Shown one piece after another: positions 54,743-62,919 of a stretch of DNA of 64,000 nucleotides. The translations under genes and the position numbers were made by a program. Source of the DNA: an uncultured Opitutia bacterium (GTDB lineage Bacteria > Verrucomicrobiota > Verrucomicrobiia > Opitutales > Opitutaceae). The notes under the pieces are model-generated. The model saw nothing but the letters and a program-made list of their open reading frames with translations. It did not search any database and was not told the DNA's origin. The stretch spans positions 1-64,000 of the forward strand of contig CAITWF010000043.1 of the NCBI GenBank assembly GCA_903896015.1. Reading direction: 5' to 3'. Positions within the stretch are counted from its first letter, which is position 1; each line of letters starts with the position of its first letter.

Positions 54743-55917
54743 GCGACGTCGACGGCGCCGCTGCGGAAGAGCGCCTCGGCGGATTCCTTCCAGCAGTTCC
54801 GCGCGGCCCAGGCGCGCCCGGCGGTGCCGAGCCGATGGCGCAGCGGCGCATCGTGAATGAGTTTCTCGAAGGCGGCGGCAAGTTGCGCGGGGCGATGCGG
54901 CGGCACGAGCAGGCCCGTCTGCCCGTCGATCACGGCTTCGGAAACGCCGCCGACATCGTGCGCTACGACCGGTAGGCTGTGCGCCGCGGCTTCGAGGTAA
55001 ACCAGCCCGAAGCCCTCGATGCTGTGACCGTGATTGATGCTGGTCATCGCGAAGATATCGGCGCGATCGTAGAGGGCGGAGAGTTCGTCGTCGGGGATGT
55101 TGCCAAAAAACTTCACCGCGAGATCGGGGCATTCGGCGGCGGACGTGCGGAGGGTGGTTTCGTAGTTGGATTTGCTCTGGCCGCCGACGATCCAGTATTC
55201 GAGTCGGGCGCGGACGTCGGGGGCGAGCGACTGCAACGCCTGGAGGGTGAGAAGCTGGCCCTTGCGCGGGTGGAGCCTGCCAACGGTGAGGACGATAATC
55301 TTGTCTTTCGTTTTTGCTGGCTTGGGGGGCACCACCGCGAAGTCGGAACGGAGTGCGCCAGGGGTGAGGAAAATTTTCTCGGACGCCTCAGGAAAGTGGC
55401 TGAGGAGCAGTTCCTGCGTGTAGTTGCTGAGCGTGCTGATGCGCGTCGCGTGCCCGATGAGGCGACGCGCGAGCATCCGGCGGAGTGGGCTATCGGAGAA
55501 TTTCAGGATTTCCGACCCGTGAAAGGTCAGCACCAACCGGCGAGGCCGAAAGGCCTGGAAGAACTGCAGCAACATCATCGTCATCATCGGCCCCGGCTCA
55601 GGGAGATAGACGGTGGCGTGCCGAAGGTCGCGGCGGTGGCGGATGAGTTCCCGGGCGAGGCGGACTTGGCAGAGCAGGTCGTGCGAGCCTTTGAGCGGCA
55701 GGCGGCGAAGTCGAAACGGCCAGTCGGTCTTTTCCGCGGCCGGCGAGGCGGATTGCGCCCAAACCTCGACGTTATAGCCGAGATCGGCAGTCGCGCGGGC
55801 GATTTCCTCCGTAAACGTCGCGATTCCTCCCCGCACGGGGTAAAATTCGTGGGTGATCAGGAAGATCGGTGGTGAAGCTGACGACAGGGAGGAGGCGCTC
55901 ATGCGCGAAAGAGACAT
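54739..55917 (-). CDS. Family 4 glycosyltransferase
   Basis: A 392-residue GT-B enzyme. The N-terminus IFLITHEFYPVRGGIATFTE is the acceptor-side glycine loop of GT4; the C-terminal half has IIVLTVGRLHPRKGQLLTLQ and the donor-binding E-x7-E region in SINHGHSIEGFGLVYLEAAA, followed by SLPVVAHDVGGVSEAVIDGQ. Cytoplasmic, retaining, donor unknown. The start is uncertain: ATG at 55917 is used, 55902 is equally plausible and neither has a clear ribosome-binding site. It is coupled to the thioesterase gene and divergent from the lipid-type operon that follows. Confidence 0.87.
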   Translation of the reverse strand: MSLSRMSASSLSSASPPIFLITHEFYPVRGGIATFTEEIARATADLGYNVEVWAQSASPAAEKTDWPFRLRRLPLKGSHDLLCQVRLARELIRHRRDLRHATVYLPEPGPMMTMMLLQFFQAFRPRRLVLTFHGSEILKFSDSPLRRMLARRLIGHATRISTLSNYTQELLLSHFPEASEKIFLTPGALRSDFAVVPPKPAKTKDKIIVLTVGRLHPRKGQLLTLQALQSLAPDVRARLEYWIVGGQSKSNYETTLRTSAAECPDLAVKFFGNIPDDELSALYDRADIFAMTSINHGHSIEGFGLVYLEAAAHSLPVVAHDVGGVSEAVIDGQTGLLVPPHRPAQLAAAFEKLIHDAPLRHRLGTAGRAWAARNCWKESAEALFRSGAVDVA

Positions 55918-56137
55918 CGAGTGGCGCGCATCGGCGCTTCGAGGATGACGCCCGTTAACGTGGCAGGTAACACGTTTCTGGCAAGCCCGCTCCACCGCAG
56001 CGGATTGTGAAAATTCCTGAAACTCCGGAACCTATCTACGCGTCATCGTTCCATCTGCCGGCCTCGATCTGCCGTCGACCTGGGCCCGAACTTCAAGGTT
56101 TACTTTGGCCGGCCCCGTAACATACATCCCGCAAACC

Positions 56138-57118
56138 ATGCCAGACGCCGCTCATCCCAGTTCGGGCACCTCCAAGCCGTTTCCGACGGCACCCAAGCCG
56201 TTTGCGCCCGAGGACGAGTCGGCCCTGCGTGAGGCGTTGAAACGCTGCTCGCCTTCCACTTTCGAGGCAGCGGTGCAGTTCCGCAAGACGGGCAACGCCG
56301 AACACGTCCCTGCTGTCGTCATCGGCGTCATTGAGCGCTTCGTCGAGCCCGATCTGCGCATTAAACTGAAGGACGCCGACGATGACCTTCGCCTGATCGA
56401 GGATCTTGGGATCGATTCGCTGACGATGATGGAAATCGTCATTCTGGTGGAGGAAGTCCTGACGATGACCATCAACAACGACGAGCTGCGCAACCTGCGC
56501 ACCGTCGGCGACGTGAAAACCTTTATCGACTGCAAGATTCGCGGCCTGCCCCTCCCGAAGCCGACGAAGTTCATCCCGATCGAGCACATCGGTGCAGTCA
56601 TGCCGATCCAGCCGCCGTTCCTCTTTCTAAACGAAGCCTCCGTCAGCTCCACCGCGGCCAACGGCAAATACAAGATTACGGGCCAGGAATTTTTCCTTCA
56701 GGGCCACTTCAAGGATAACCCCGTGATGCCCGCTTCGATCATGCTGGAGGCGCTCGGCCAGCTCGCGGTGCTCTACCTGCTCGAAGGCGCGCCCACCGAG
56801 CCCGGCAAGATGGTCAGCTCCCAGATGATCTTTTTCACGGGGTGCGAAGGCGTCCGGGCGCACCGGATCTGCAAGCCTGGTGATATTCTCACCCTTTCGA
56901 TCAAGCCGAAGCGCATGAAGATGCCGCTGGCCACGTTTGAGGGGGCCATCCGCGTCGGGCAGGAAAAGGCTGTCATCGTGGAAGAGATCACGCTCACGTT
57001 CGGTTTCGTCGATGCGGCCAACCAGCCCGTGCCGATCAATGGCACGGAGCACGGCGGGTCGGTCAACGGTGCCGAAGCCTCCGCTGCCACGCCGCCGCTG
57101 CGCGTGGCGAACGGCTGA
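56138..57118 (+). CDS. Acyl carrier protein fused to a FabZ/FabA-like dehydratase
   Basis: A 326-residue two-domain protein. Residues about 55-135 form an acyl carrier protein: LRLIEDLGIDSLTMMEIVIL holds the phosphopantetheine Ser94. After a short basic linker, residues about 150-310 form a hotdog domain of the 3-hydroxyacyl-ACP dehydratase type: IQPPFLFLNEASVS, FFLQGHFKDNPVMPASIMLE with the catalytic His190, and EALGQLAVLYLLEG with Glu204. So the carrier and the dehydratase act on the same chain. It opens an operon with a ketosynthase and a ketoreductase, giving a small fatty-acid- or polyketide-like set. A terminator follows 32 bp after the stop, so the rest may be partly separately expressed. 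Confidence 0.88.
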   Translation: MPDAAHPSSGTSKPFPTAPKPFAPEDESALREALKRCSPSTFEAAVQFRKTGNAEHVPAVVIGVIERFVEPDLRIKLKDADDDLRLIEDLGIDSLTMMEIVILVEEVLTMTINNDELRNLRTVGDVKTFIDCKIRGLPLPKPTKFIPIEHIGAVMPIQPPFLFLNEASVSSTAANGKYKITGQEFFLQGHFKDNPVMPASIMLEALGQLAVLYLLEGAPTEPGKMVSSQMIFFTGCEGVRAHRICKPGDILTLSIKPKRMKMPLATFEGAIRVGQEKAVIVEEITLTFGFVDAANQPVPINGTEHGGSVNGAEASAATPPLRVANG

Positions 57119-57150
57119 TCGCCGCTGCTCCACGCCCCTCGTGATTTTTC

Positions 57151-57178
57151 GGCGGCCGATTTCGGCCGCCCTTTTTTT
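57151..57178 (+). terminator. Terminator-like hairpin after the ACP-dehydratase gene
   Basis: An 8- to 9-bp stem, ggcggccga with tcggccgcc (57151-57159 and 57162-57170), followed by ctttttttgc. It lies inside the putative operon, so expression of the ACP-dehydratase may exceed that of the genes behind it. Confidence 0.8.
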
Positions 57179-57290
57179 GCGTGCATTCCTCTCCTCCCGC
57201 GTTGACCGGTAGTGGGTAACCGCCTTCACTTTGTCTTCTTATCTTGCGCACGTCCGCTTTGCGGCTGTGTCCAACGCCGCCCTTCCACGC

Positions 57291-58556
57291 ATGCCTCGAG
57301 TTTTTATCACCGGCCTCGGCTTCGTCACCAGCATCGGCAACGACGCCGCGACTGTAACGCGAAACCTTCGGGAGCTGCGCCATGGCTTCGAGCTCTACCC
57401 ACCGTTTCAAAAGTCCGACATCCCGTGTAAAGTGGTCGGCACGATCAAGGACTTCACGGCCGACTCGACCGATCAGGAGGACTGGACGTTTCCGACGCGC
57501 TACAAAATCAAACGCGAACTGCTGCGCTCGATGGCGCCCAACGGCCTTTTTGCCCACTGCGCGATGATTCAGGCGATCGAGGATGCTAAGCTCACCGAGC
57601 CCGATATTTCGAATCCTGACACCGGCCTCTACGCCGCCTCCGGCGGTTCACCGATGCTCACGCACTACCACCACGAGCGGCTGAACAAACTCGGCGTGAT
57701 GCGCTGCTCACCCCTCGGAATCGTTTCCGCAATCGTCGGCACGCTGAACTTCAACCTAGTCGCCGCGTTCAAGATTTTTGGGTCATCGTGCGGCTTCTCG
57801 TCGGCGTGCGCGTCGTCCGCACACGGGTTGGGCTACGCCTTCGACGATCTGTCGCTCGGGCGGCAAAAGCGGATGTTTGTCGTTGGTGCCGAAGACGGCA
57901 ACGTCGACGCCATCCTGCCTTTCGCCGGCATGCGCACGCTTTCGCTCCAAAATGATCCGAATCTCGCTTCGCGGCCGTTCGACGCCGCCCGCGATGGTTT
58001 CGTTGGGACGGGCGGCGCGACGGTGCTCGTGCTGGAAACGGAAGACGAAGTCGCGCGCCGTGGCGTGAGACCTTACGCGGAACTCCTCGGTTGGGGCCAG
58101 GCGTCCGATGGTTGGAACGTCGCGATCTCGCACCCCGAGGGCAGCGGCTCCGCGGCGGCGATGACGCGCGGATTGCGCGCTGCAGGCGTCGCGCCCGAGC
58201 AGGTCGACTACGTCAATGCCCATGCGACCTCGACGCTTATCGGCGATATCTCCGAGGCGCGCGCGCTCCGGAGTGTGTTTAAGGATTCCGCCGCACGCCC
58301 GCTCGTCAGCAGCACGAAGGCGCTCACCGGCCACGGGCTTTCGCTCGCGGGAGCGATGGAGACCGGTTTCTGTGCGCTCGCGTTGCGCGACGGTTTCATT
58401 CCCGGTAACGCGCACCTCACGAAGCTCGAACCCGAATGCGCCGGCCTCAATATTCCGCTGAAGACCCTCGAGCAACCGGCCAACATCGTCGTGAAAAATA
58501 GCAGCGGGTTTGGCGGCGCCAACGTCGCCCTCGTGCTCCAGCGCACCGCGGCCTAG
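57291..58556 (+). CDS. Beta-ketoacyl-ACP synthase, KAS II-like
   Basis: A 421-residue condensing enzyme. VFITGLGFVTSIGNDAATVT is the family start. The catalytic triad is visible: Cys173 in SSACASSAHGLGYAF, His311 in VNAHATSTLIGDI (HAT instead of the usual HGT), and His348 in STKALTGHGLSLAG with Lys343. It should elongate an ACP-bound acyl chain, presumably on the ACP domain encoded just upstream. The ATG at 57291 starts the conserved domain; TTG 57231 is less likely. The next gene, a reductase, begins 9 bp later. Confidence 0.92.
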   Translation: MPRVFITGLGFVTSIGNDAATVTRNLRELRHGFELYPPFQKSDIPCKVVGTIKDFTADSTDQEDWTFPTRYKIKRELLRSMAPNGLFAHCAMIQAIEDAKLTEPDISNPDTGLYAASGGSPMLTHYHHERLNKLGVMRCSPLGIVSAIVGTLNFNLVAAFKIFGSSCGFSSACASSAHGLGYAFDDLSLGRQKRMFVVGAEDGNVDAILPFAGMRTLSLQNDPNLASRPFDAARDGFVGTGGATVLVLETEDEVARRGVRPYAELLGWGQASDGWNVAISHPEGSGSAAAMTRGLRAAGVAPEQVDYVNAHATSTLIGDISEARALRSVFKDSAARPLVSSTKALTGHGLSLAGAMETGFCALALRDGFIPGNAHLTKLEPECAGLNIPLKTLEQPANIVVKNSSGFGGANVALVLQRTAA

Positions 58557-58565
58557 CCCAACATC

Positions 58566-59402
58566 GTGCCCGCCGCCCGCGTCTCCGATCTCTACCGCGC
58601 CGCGCTCGTCACGGGTGCGAGCACCGGACTCGGTCGCGCCTTCGCGGAGATGCTGCTCGCCGACGGGGTCCGCGTTTGGGGCACCTCGCGCGACCCGGTG
58701 CGTCTCGACTCGCTCACGGCATCGAAGCCCGAGCTGTTCACGCCGGTTGCGCTTGATCTGCGTAACGGCGCGCACGCCGAGGCCGTGTTTCGTGAAGCCG
58801 ACGCCGAAGCCGGCGGCTTCGATCTCGTGATCAACAATGCAGGCTACGGTGTCTTCGCTGAGTTCACTGCCGCGGAATTCTCCGTGTGGCAGGAGCAACT
58901 TGAGGTGATGCTCGTCAACACCGCGCGGCTCTCGCATGCCGCGCTGCGCGGCATGCGAGAGCGAAATCACGGCGCACTCGTCAACATTTCCTCCCTTGCC
59001 GCGGAATTTCCGCTGCCGTTTCAGAGCGCTTACAACATCGCGAAGGCCGGCCTCACCGCGCTCAACGAAAGCCTCTTGCTTGAGACCGCCGGCACTGGCG
59101 TCGTGATCCTCGATGTGCGGCCGGGCGACTATCGCACCGAATTTGAAGGCGCAGTGTTGCGGCCGGTCGGGAGCGATTCGCCGCGGCTGGCGCGCGCGTG
59201 GGCGGCTTTCGCGGCGATGATGAAAAGCGGCCCGCCGCCCGCGCACGCGGCCGCGGCGCTGCGGCACGCGCTGCTGCGCCAATGGAGTGGCACGGTCCGC
59301 ACGGGCCGTTTCTTTCAGGCGATCGTCGCGCCCTTTATCTCGCGTTTCGGATCGCTGGCCTTGCGACGGCGCATTCAGTCGAAGTATTTTCACGTCGACT
59401 AA
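58566..59402 (+). CDS. Short-chain dehydrogenase/reductase
   Basis: A 278-residue classical SDR. ALVTGASTGLGRAFAEMLLA binds the cofactor; LVINNAGYGVF, LVNISSLAAEFP with the catalytic Ser and SAYNIAKAGLTALNESLLLE with Tyr156 and Lys160 complete the active site. Following a ketosynthase and an ACP-dehydratase, the likely role is reduction of a beta-keto acyl-ACP; a 3-ketosphinganine-type substrate is also possible given the alpha-oxoamine synthase gene nearby. Start is a GTG at 58566, 9 bp after the ketosynthase stop. A C-terminal extension (RFGSLALRRRIQSKYFHVD) is longer than in FabG. Confidence 0.88.
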   Translation: MPAARVSDLYRAALVTGASTGLGRAFAEMLLADGVRVWGTSRDPVRLDSLTASKPELFTPVALDLRNGAHAEAVFREADAEAGGFDLVINNAGYGVFAEFTAAEFSVWQEQLEVMLVNTARLSHAALRGMRERNHGALVNISSLAAEFPLPFQSAYNIAKAGLTALNESLLLETAGTGVVILDVRPGDYRTEFEGAVLRPVGSDSPRLARAWAAFAAMMKSGPPPAHAAAALRHALLRQWSGTVRTGRFFQAIVAPFISRFGSLALRRRIQSKYFHVD

Positions 59403-59408
59403 CCGCGC

Positions 59409-60638
59409 ATGTCCCGAATCCGCATCCTCGTTCTCACGTCCAGCACCGGCGGCGGCCACGATGCGCGCGCGGAGGCTTTTGCCGAGTGGTGCTTTCAGCT
59501 CTATCGTCACGATGTGGACGTGCGGATTGAGCAAATGCTCGAGAAATCCTCCGCCGTAAACCGCACCGGCGTGAATCTCTATAACCGCATCCAGCGCAGC
59601 GCGCCGTGGGTGCACAAGCTTTTCTACGCTGTCATCGAGGTGCTCAGCTGGCTCAACAGCAGCGACGTCACCTTCGGCTCGGGCTACTATTTGAAAGTGC
59701 TGAAGGACTATCAGCCGCATCTCATCTTCAGTGTGCACGACTGCCTTAACCGCGGTTACTTCCAACTCGCGCGCAAGACCCTCGGCCCCGACCAAGTCCG
59801 CTGCGCGACCTACTGCGGCGAGTTTTCCGGCGGCTGGGGCTACTCGCGCAACTGGATCGAACCCTCGGTGGATCTTTATTTTTCGCGCACGCCAACGGCG
59901 AGCGACTACGCGATTAAGTGCGGAATCGCACCGGAAAAGGCACGCGTGCGCGGCTATCTCATGCGACCGCGGCAGCTCCTCGAAGTTCTCACGCCGGTCG
60001 ATCGCCGTGTGTTTCAGGCAAAACGCCTCGGCCTCGATCCGGAGAAATTCACCGTCTTCCTTGCGACTGGCGGCAATGGCGCGAACAACCACTTCGATCT
60101 CCTGCCCGCGCTCGTGGCCCACGCCGCGCGCGTCCAGGCGATCGTGATCTGCGGGCGCAACAAGGAGACCTACAACGAACTCATGCACTGGCGCGCGCTG
60201 CATCCCGAGTTCGACTGCCACATTGAGGGCTACTCTGACATCGTGCACCTCTACATGCAGGCGAGCGACGTGATCGTTACGCGTGGCGGCACCACGACCT
60301 GTGCGAAGGCGCTGCACTTCAGGTGTCCGATCATTTTCAACGCGTTTGGCGGCATCATGCCGCAGGAGGAGCTCACGTGGAAATTTTTCCGCAACGGCGC
60401 CGCCTCGAAGAAAATCGAATCGGCGGGCGACTTCGCCCACCTGATTGACGCGTGGATGGCCAATCCTGCCCTCTACGAAGCCGTCCGCGTGAATTTCCTC
60501 AAGCTCCGCTACGAGGAGGATCCGACGATCCTGATCGATGAACTCGTTGAACTCGCGAATGAGGCCGCGGGAAGCCGTCCGTTGCGCCGCCAGCCGTTTC
60601 CGCCGCCGACGAACGGCCACGCCACGCCGGCGAAGTGA
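59409..60638 (+). CDS. MGDG synthase-like (GT28) glycosyltransferase
   Basis: A 409-residue GT-B glycosyltransferase. IRILVLTSSTGGGHDARAEA is the MGDG-synthase-type N-terminus that binds a lipid acceptor; HLIFSVHDCLNRGYF and RCATYCGEFSGGWGYSRNWI are the acceptor-side motifs. The donor side carries VFLATGGNGANNHFDLLPAL and SDVIVTRGGTTTCAKALHFR. Such enzymes add sugar to diacylglycerol or to other membrane lipids. In this operon it may glycosylate the product of the ACP/ketosynthase pathway. The stop overlaps the next gene as GTGA. Confidence 0.88.
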   Translation: MSRIRILVLTSSTGGGHDARAEAFAEWCFQLYRHDVDVRIEQMLEKSSAVNRTGVNLYNRIQRSAPWVHKLFYAVIEVLSWLNSSDVTFGSGYYLKVLKDYQPHLIFSVHDCLNRGYFQLARKTLGPDQVRCATYCGEFSGGWGYSRNWIEPSVDLYFSRTPTASDYAIKCGIAPEKARVRGYLMRPRQLLEVLTPVDRRVFQAKRLGLDPEKFTVFLATGGNGANNHFDLLPALVAHAARVQAIVICGRNKETYNELMHWRALHPEFDCHIEGYSDIVHLYMQASDVIVTRGGTTTCAKALHFRCPIIFNAFGGIMPQEELTWKFFRNGAASKKIESAGDFAHLIDAWMANPALYEAVRVNFLKLRYEEDPTILIDELVELANEAAGSRPLRRQPFPPPTNGHATPAK

Positions 60639-61900
60639 CACGTCTTCCGCGTTGCCCGGCGCCGCGCGAGTCCCACACTGGTGCGATCTTGTCGAAGCCC
60701 GCGCCCGTCATCGCTTACCTCTTCACCACGTTTCCCAAGAACACGGAGACGTTTCTCCAGCGCGAAGTAATCGCTATGCGCGCGCAGGGCGCAGAGCTGC
60801 GGATCTATTCGCTCTGGGGCGGTGGCGGCTCGTTTCGCGGACTTCCCGTCGCGCGCTTCAACAAATGGCGGCTGCTCACCTTGCTCTGGCTCATCCCGGC
60901 CGAATCGTGGCGGCGCCCTGAGGTGCTGAAACAGTTGCTCAAGGGGTTGCTCACGCGCCGCGCGCCGTCGTGGCTGAATTTCTGGGAAAACATGCTTGGC
61001 GCCGGCTTCGCGTGTGTGGAGCTGGGCGCATTTCGCAAAAACCCGCCCGCGTTGATTCACGCGGCGTGGGGCGGCGGACCGGCGACCGCGGCATGGCTGT
61101 TTTGGCGCGTGGATGGCCACAAATTCAGCGCGGCCGCGCATGCCTACGACATCTACGAGCATGGCGGCGATTGGTGGCTCAACGACAAGCTGCAACACGC
61201 CGCATTCATTCATACCTCGACGGAGATGGCGCGGCGCGCGTTAATCGCGCGCGGCCTCGCGGCCGAGAAAATTTTTTGCATCCGCCGCGGCCTCGATCGG
61301 TTGCCGGCCTTGAAGCCGTTGCGCGCCTCGCGCGCTCCGCTGCACCTCGTCTGCGTCGCGCGGCTCGTGGAAAAAAAGGGCCTCGATCACCAGCTGCGGA
61401 TTTACGCGGCGCTCCGCGCGTCCGGTGTGGCGTTTGATGCGCGGATCGTGGGCGACGGGCCGCTGCGGTTTGAGTTGGAGAAACTTGCCGGCCATCTCGG
61501 CATCGCGGCGGATGTCACGTTCACCGGCCATCTCGCGCAGCACGAGGTCTGGAATCAACTCGCATGGGCCGACGTGCTGCTGCACACGGGCGTCGTCGCC
61601 CCGAGTGGCGATCGCGACGGGTTGCCCAACGTGATCCCCGAGGCGCTGTCCGTCGGGGTGCTTGTGATCACCTCGGCCGCCGCGGCCACGACCGAAGCGG
61701 TGACGCATGGCGTGACGGGCCTGATCGCCGCAGTCGATGCCGCACAGGACTGGGTGAGCGCACTGCGCCGACTCGGCTCGGACGACGCGTTCGCGGAAAA
61801 ACTCCGGGCGGCCGGCCGGACTTGGGTCGAGGAAAACTACGACGCGCACAAGAACGCCGCGCGTCTCCGCGCGCACATGGATCGCGCGCTCGCGCCATGA
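60635..61900 (+). CDS. Family 4 glycosyltransferase
   Basis: A 421-residue GT-B enzyme. Acceptor half: IAYLFTTFPKNTETFLQREV, then AAHAYDIYEHGGDWWLNDKL. Donor half: LHLVCVARLVEKKGLDHQLR, ARIVGDGPLRFELEKLAGHL and, at the nucleotide-sugar site, SGDRDGLPNVIPEALSVGVL. It resembles enzymes that extend exopolysaccharide or glycolipid glycans. A GTG at 60635 overlaps the preceding stop; a TTG at 60689 would start nearer the domain. The stop overlaps the next gene as ATGA. Confidence 0.87.
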   Translation: MTRLPRCPAPRESHTGAILSKPAPVIAYLFTTFPKNTETFLQREVIAMRAQGAELRIYSLWGGGGSFRGLPVARFNKWRLLTLLWLIPAESWRRPEVLKQLLKGLLTRRAPSWLNFWENMLGAGFACVELGAFRKNPPALIHAAWGGGPATAAWLFWRVDGHKFSAAAHAYDIYEHGGDWWLNDKLQHAAFIHTSTEMARRALIARGLAAEKIFCIRRGLDRLPALKPLRASRAPLHLVCVARLVEKKGLDHQLRIYAALRASGVAFDARIVGDGPLRFELEKLAGHLGIAADVTFTGHLAQHEVWNQLAWADVLLHTGVVAPSGDRDGLPNVIPEALSVGVLVITSAAAATTEAVTHGVTGLIAAVDAAQDWVSALRRLGSDDAFAEKLRAAGRTWVEENYDAHKNAARLRAHMDRALAP

Positions 61901-62913
61901 TCTACTTTGATGTCACCAAAGCGGGCGCGTCCGGGCATCGCTCAGGCCTGATGCGCGTGAGCGCGCGGCTGGCACAGGGCCTGGGTGCGGTCTCTTCCGA
62001 GGTGCGTTGGCCAGAGTGGAAACGCATCGTGACGCCGAACGACTGGTTTCTCACGGGAGAACTTTTTTCCGACGAGGAGCGGCCGGGATTTTCGGAGTTT
62101 CTCGCCGTGCCGCCATGCCGGCTCGCCGCGATCTTTCACGATGCGATTCCCCTGAAGGTTCCGCACGTCACGTGGCCGCAGAGCGTCGCGCGCCATCCGG
62201 GTTACATGAAACTGCTCGCGCGTTTTGATCGGGTGTGGGCGGTGTCCAAGGCGAGCCGCGCAGAACTGATTGGCTTTTGGAAATGGCAGGGCCTTGAGAA
62301 AACACCGCCGGTCGAGGTGCTGGCGCTTGGCGCTGATTTCTCCGGCGCGCCGCGCGTGCTCGCGCGAGCGGCGGCGTCGAAACCGAGTTTGCTGTGCGTG
62401 GGCATCGTCGAGCCGCGCAAGAACCAGGCGTTCCTGCTCGACGTGTGCGAAGAGTTGTGGAGCGGTGGGCTCGCGTTCGATCTGCACGTCGTCGGCCGGG
62501 TGAATCCGCACTTCGGCGTGCCAATCGCCGCTCGCATCAAGGCACTCGCGAAACGATTTCCCGGGCTGCATTTTCACGAGGCGGCAGACGATACGACGCT
62601 CGCGCGACTCTACGCTACCGCTCGCGCGACGGTGCTTCCCACGATTGCGGAGGGCTGCGGGCTGCCGTTGCTGGAGTCGCTGTGGATGGGCGTGCCGTGC
62701 GTTTGCAGCGATTTGCCCGTGCTGCATGAAAATGCGGAGGGCGGCGGTTGCGTGCCCGTCGCGCTCAACGATCGCGCGGCGTGGCGCAACGCGCTGCGGC
62801 GCGTGCTGACGGATGGTGCATGGCACGCGCGGCTCACACAGGAGGCGATGACGCGGGCGTTGCCGACGTGGTATGGCGCAGCCGAGACGATCCGGCGCGC
62901 GCTGGGCGCGTAA
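61897..62913 (+). CDS. Family 4 glycosyltransferase
   Basis: A 338-residue GT-B enzyme. YFDVTKAGASGHRSGLMRVS starts the protein; AIFHDAIPLKVPHVTWPQSV and FDRVWAVSKASRAELIGFWK are the acceptor-side marks, and LLCVGIVEPRKNQAFLLDVC, LYATARATVLPTIAEGCGLP and LLESLWMGVPCVCSDLPVLH the donor side with the E-x7-E motif. It is the last gene of the operon; its ATG overlaps the preceding stop. It ends 6 bp from the convergent alpha-oxoamine synthase. Confidence 0.87.
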   Translation: MIYFDVTKAGASGHRSGLMRVSARLAQGLGAVSSEVRWPEWKRIVTPNDWFLTGELFSDEERPGFSEFLAVPPCRLAAIFHDAIPLKVPHVTWPQSVARHPGYMKLLARFDRVWAVSKASRAELIGFWKWQGLEKTPPVEVLALGADFSGAPRVLARAAASKPSLLCVGIVEPRKNQAFLLDVCEELWSGGLAFDLHVVGRVNPHFGVPIAARIKALAKRFPGLHFHEAADDTTLARLYATARATVLPTIAEGCGLPLLESLWMGVPCVCSDLPVLHENAEGGGCVPVALNDRAAWRNALRRVLTDGAWHARLTQEAMTRALPTWYGAAETIRRALGA

Positions 62914-62919
62914 CGGCCT

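Noticed and set aside
57783-60641. A 952-codon open frame on the minus strand
   Set aside because: It runs antisense through the ketosynthase, reductase and GT28 genes, which carry clear catalytic motifs. Its composition (Arg/Glu/Val-rich, no domain) is typical of shadows in GC-rich DNA.
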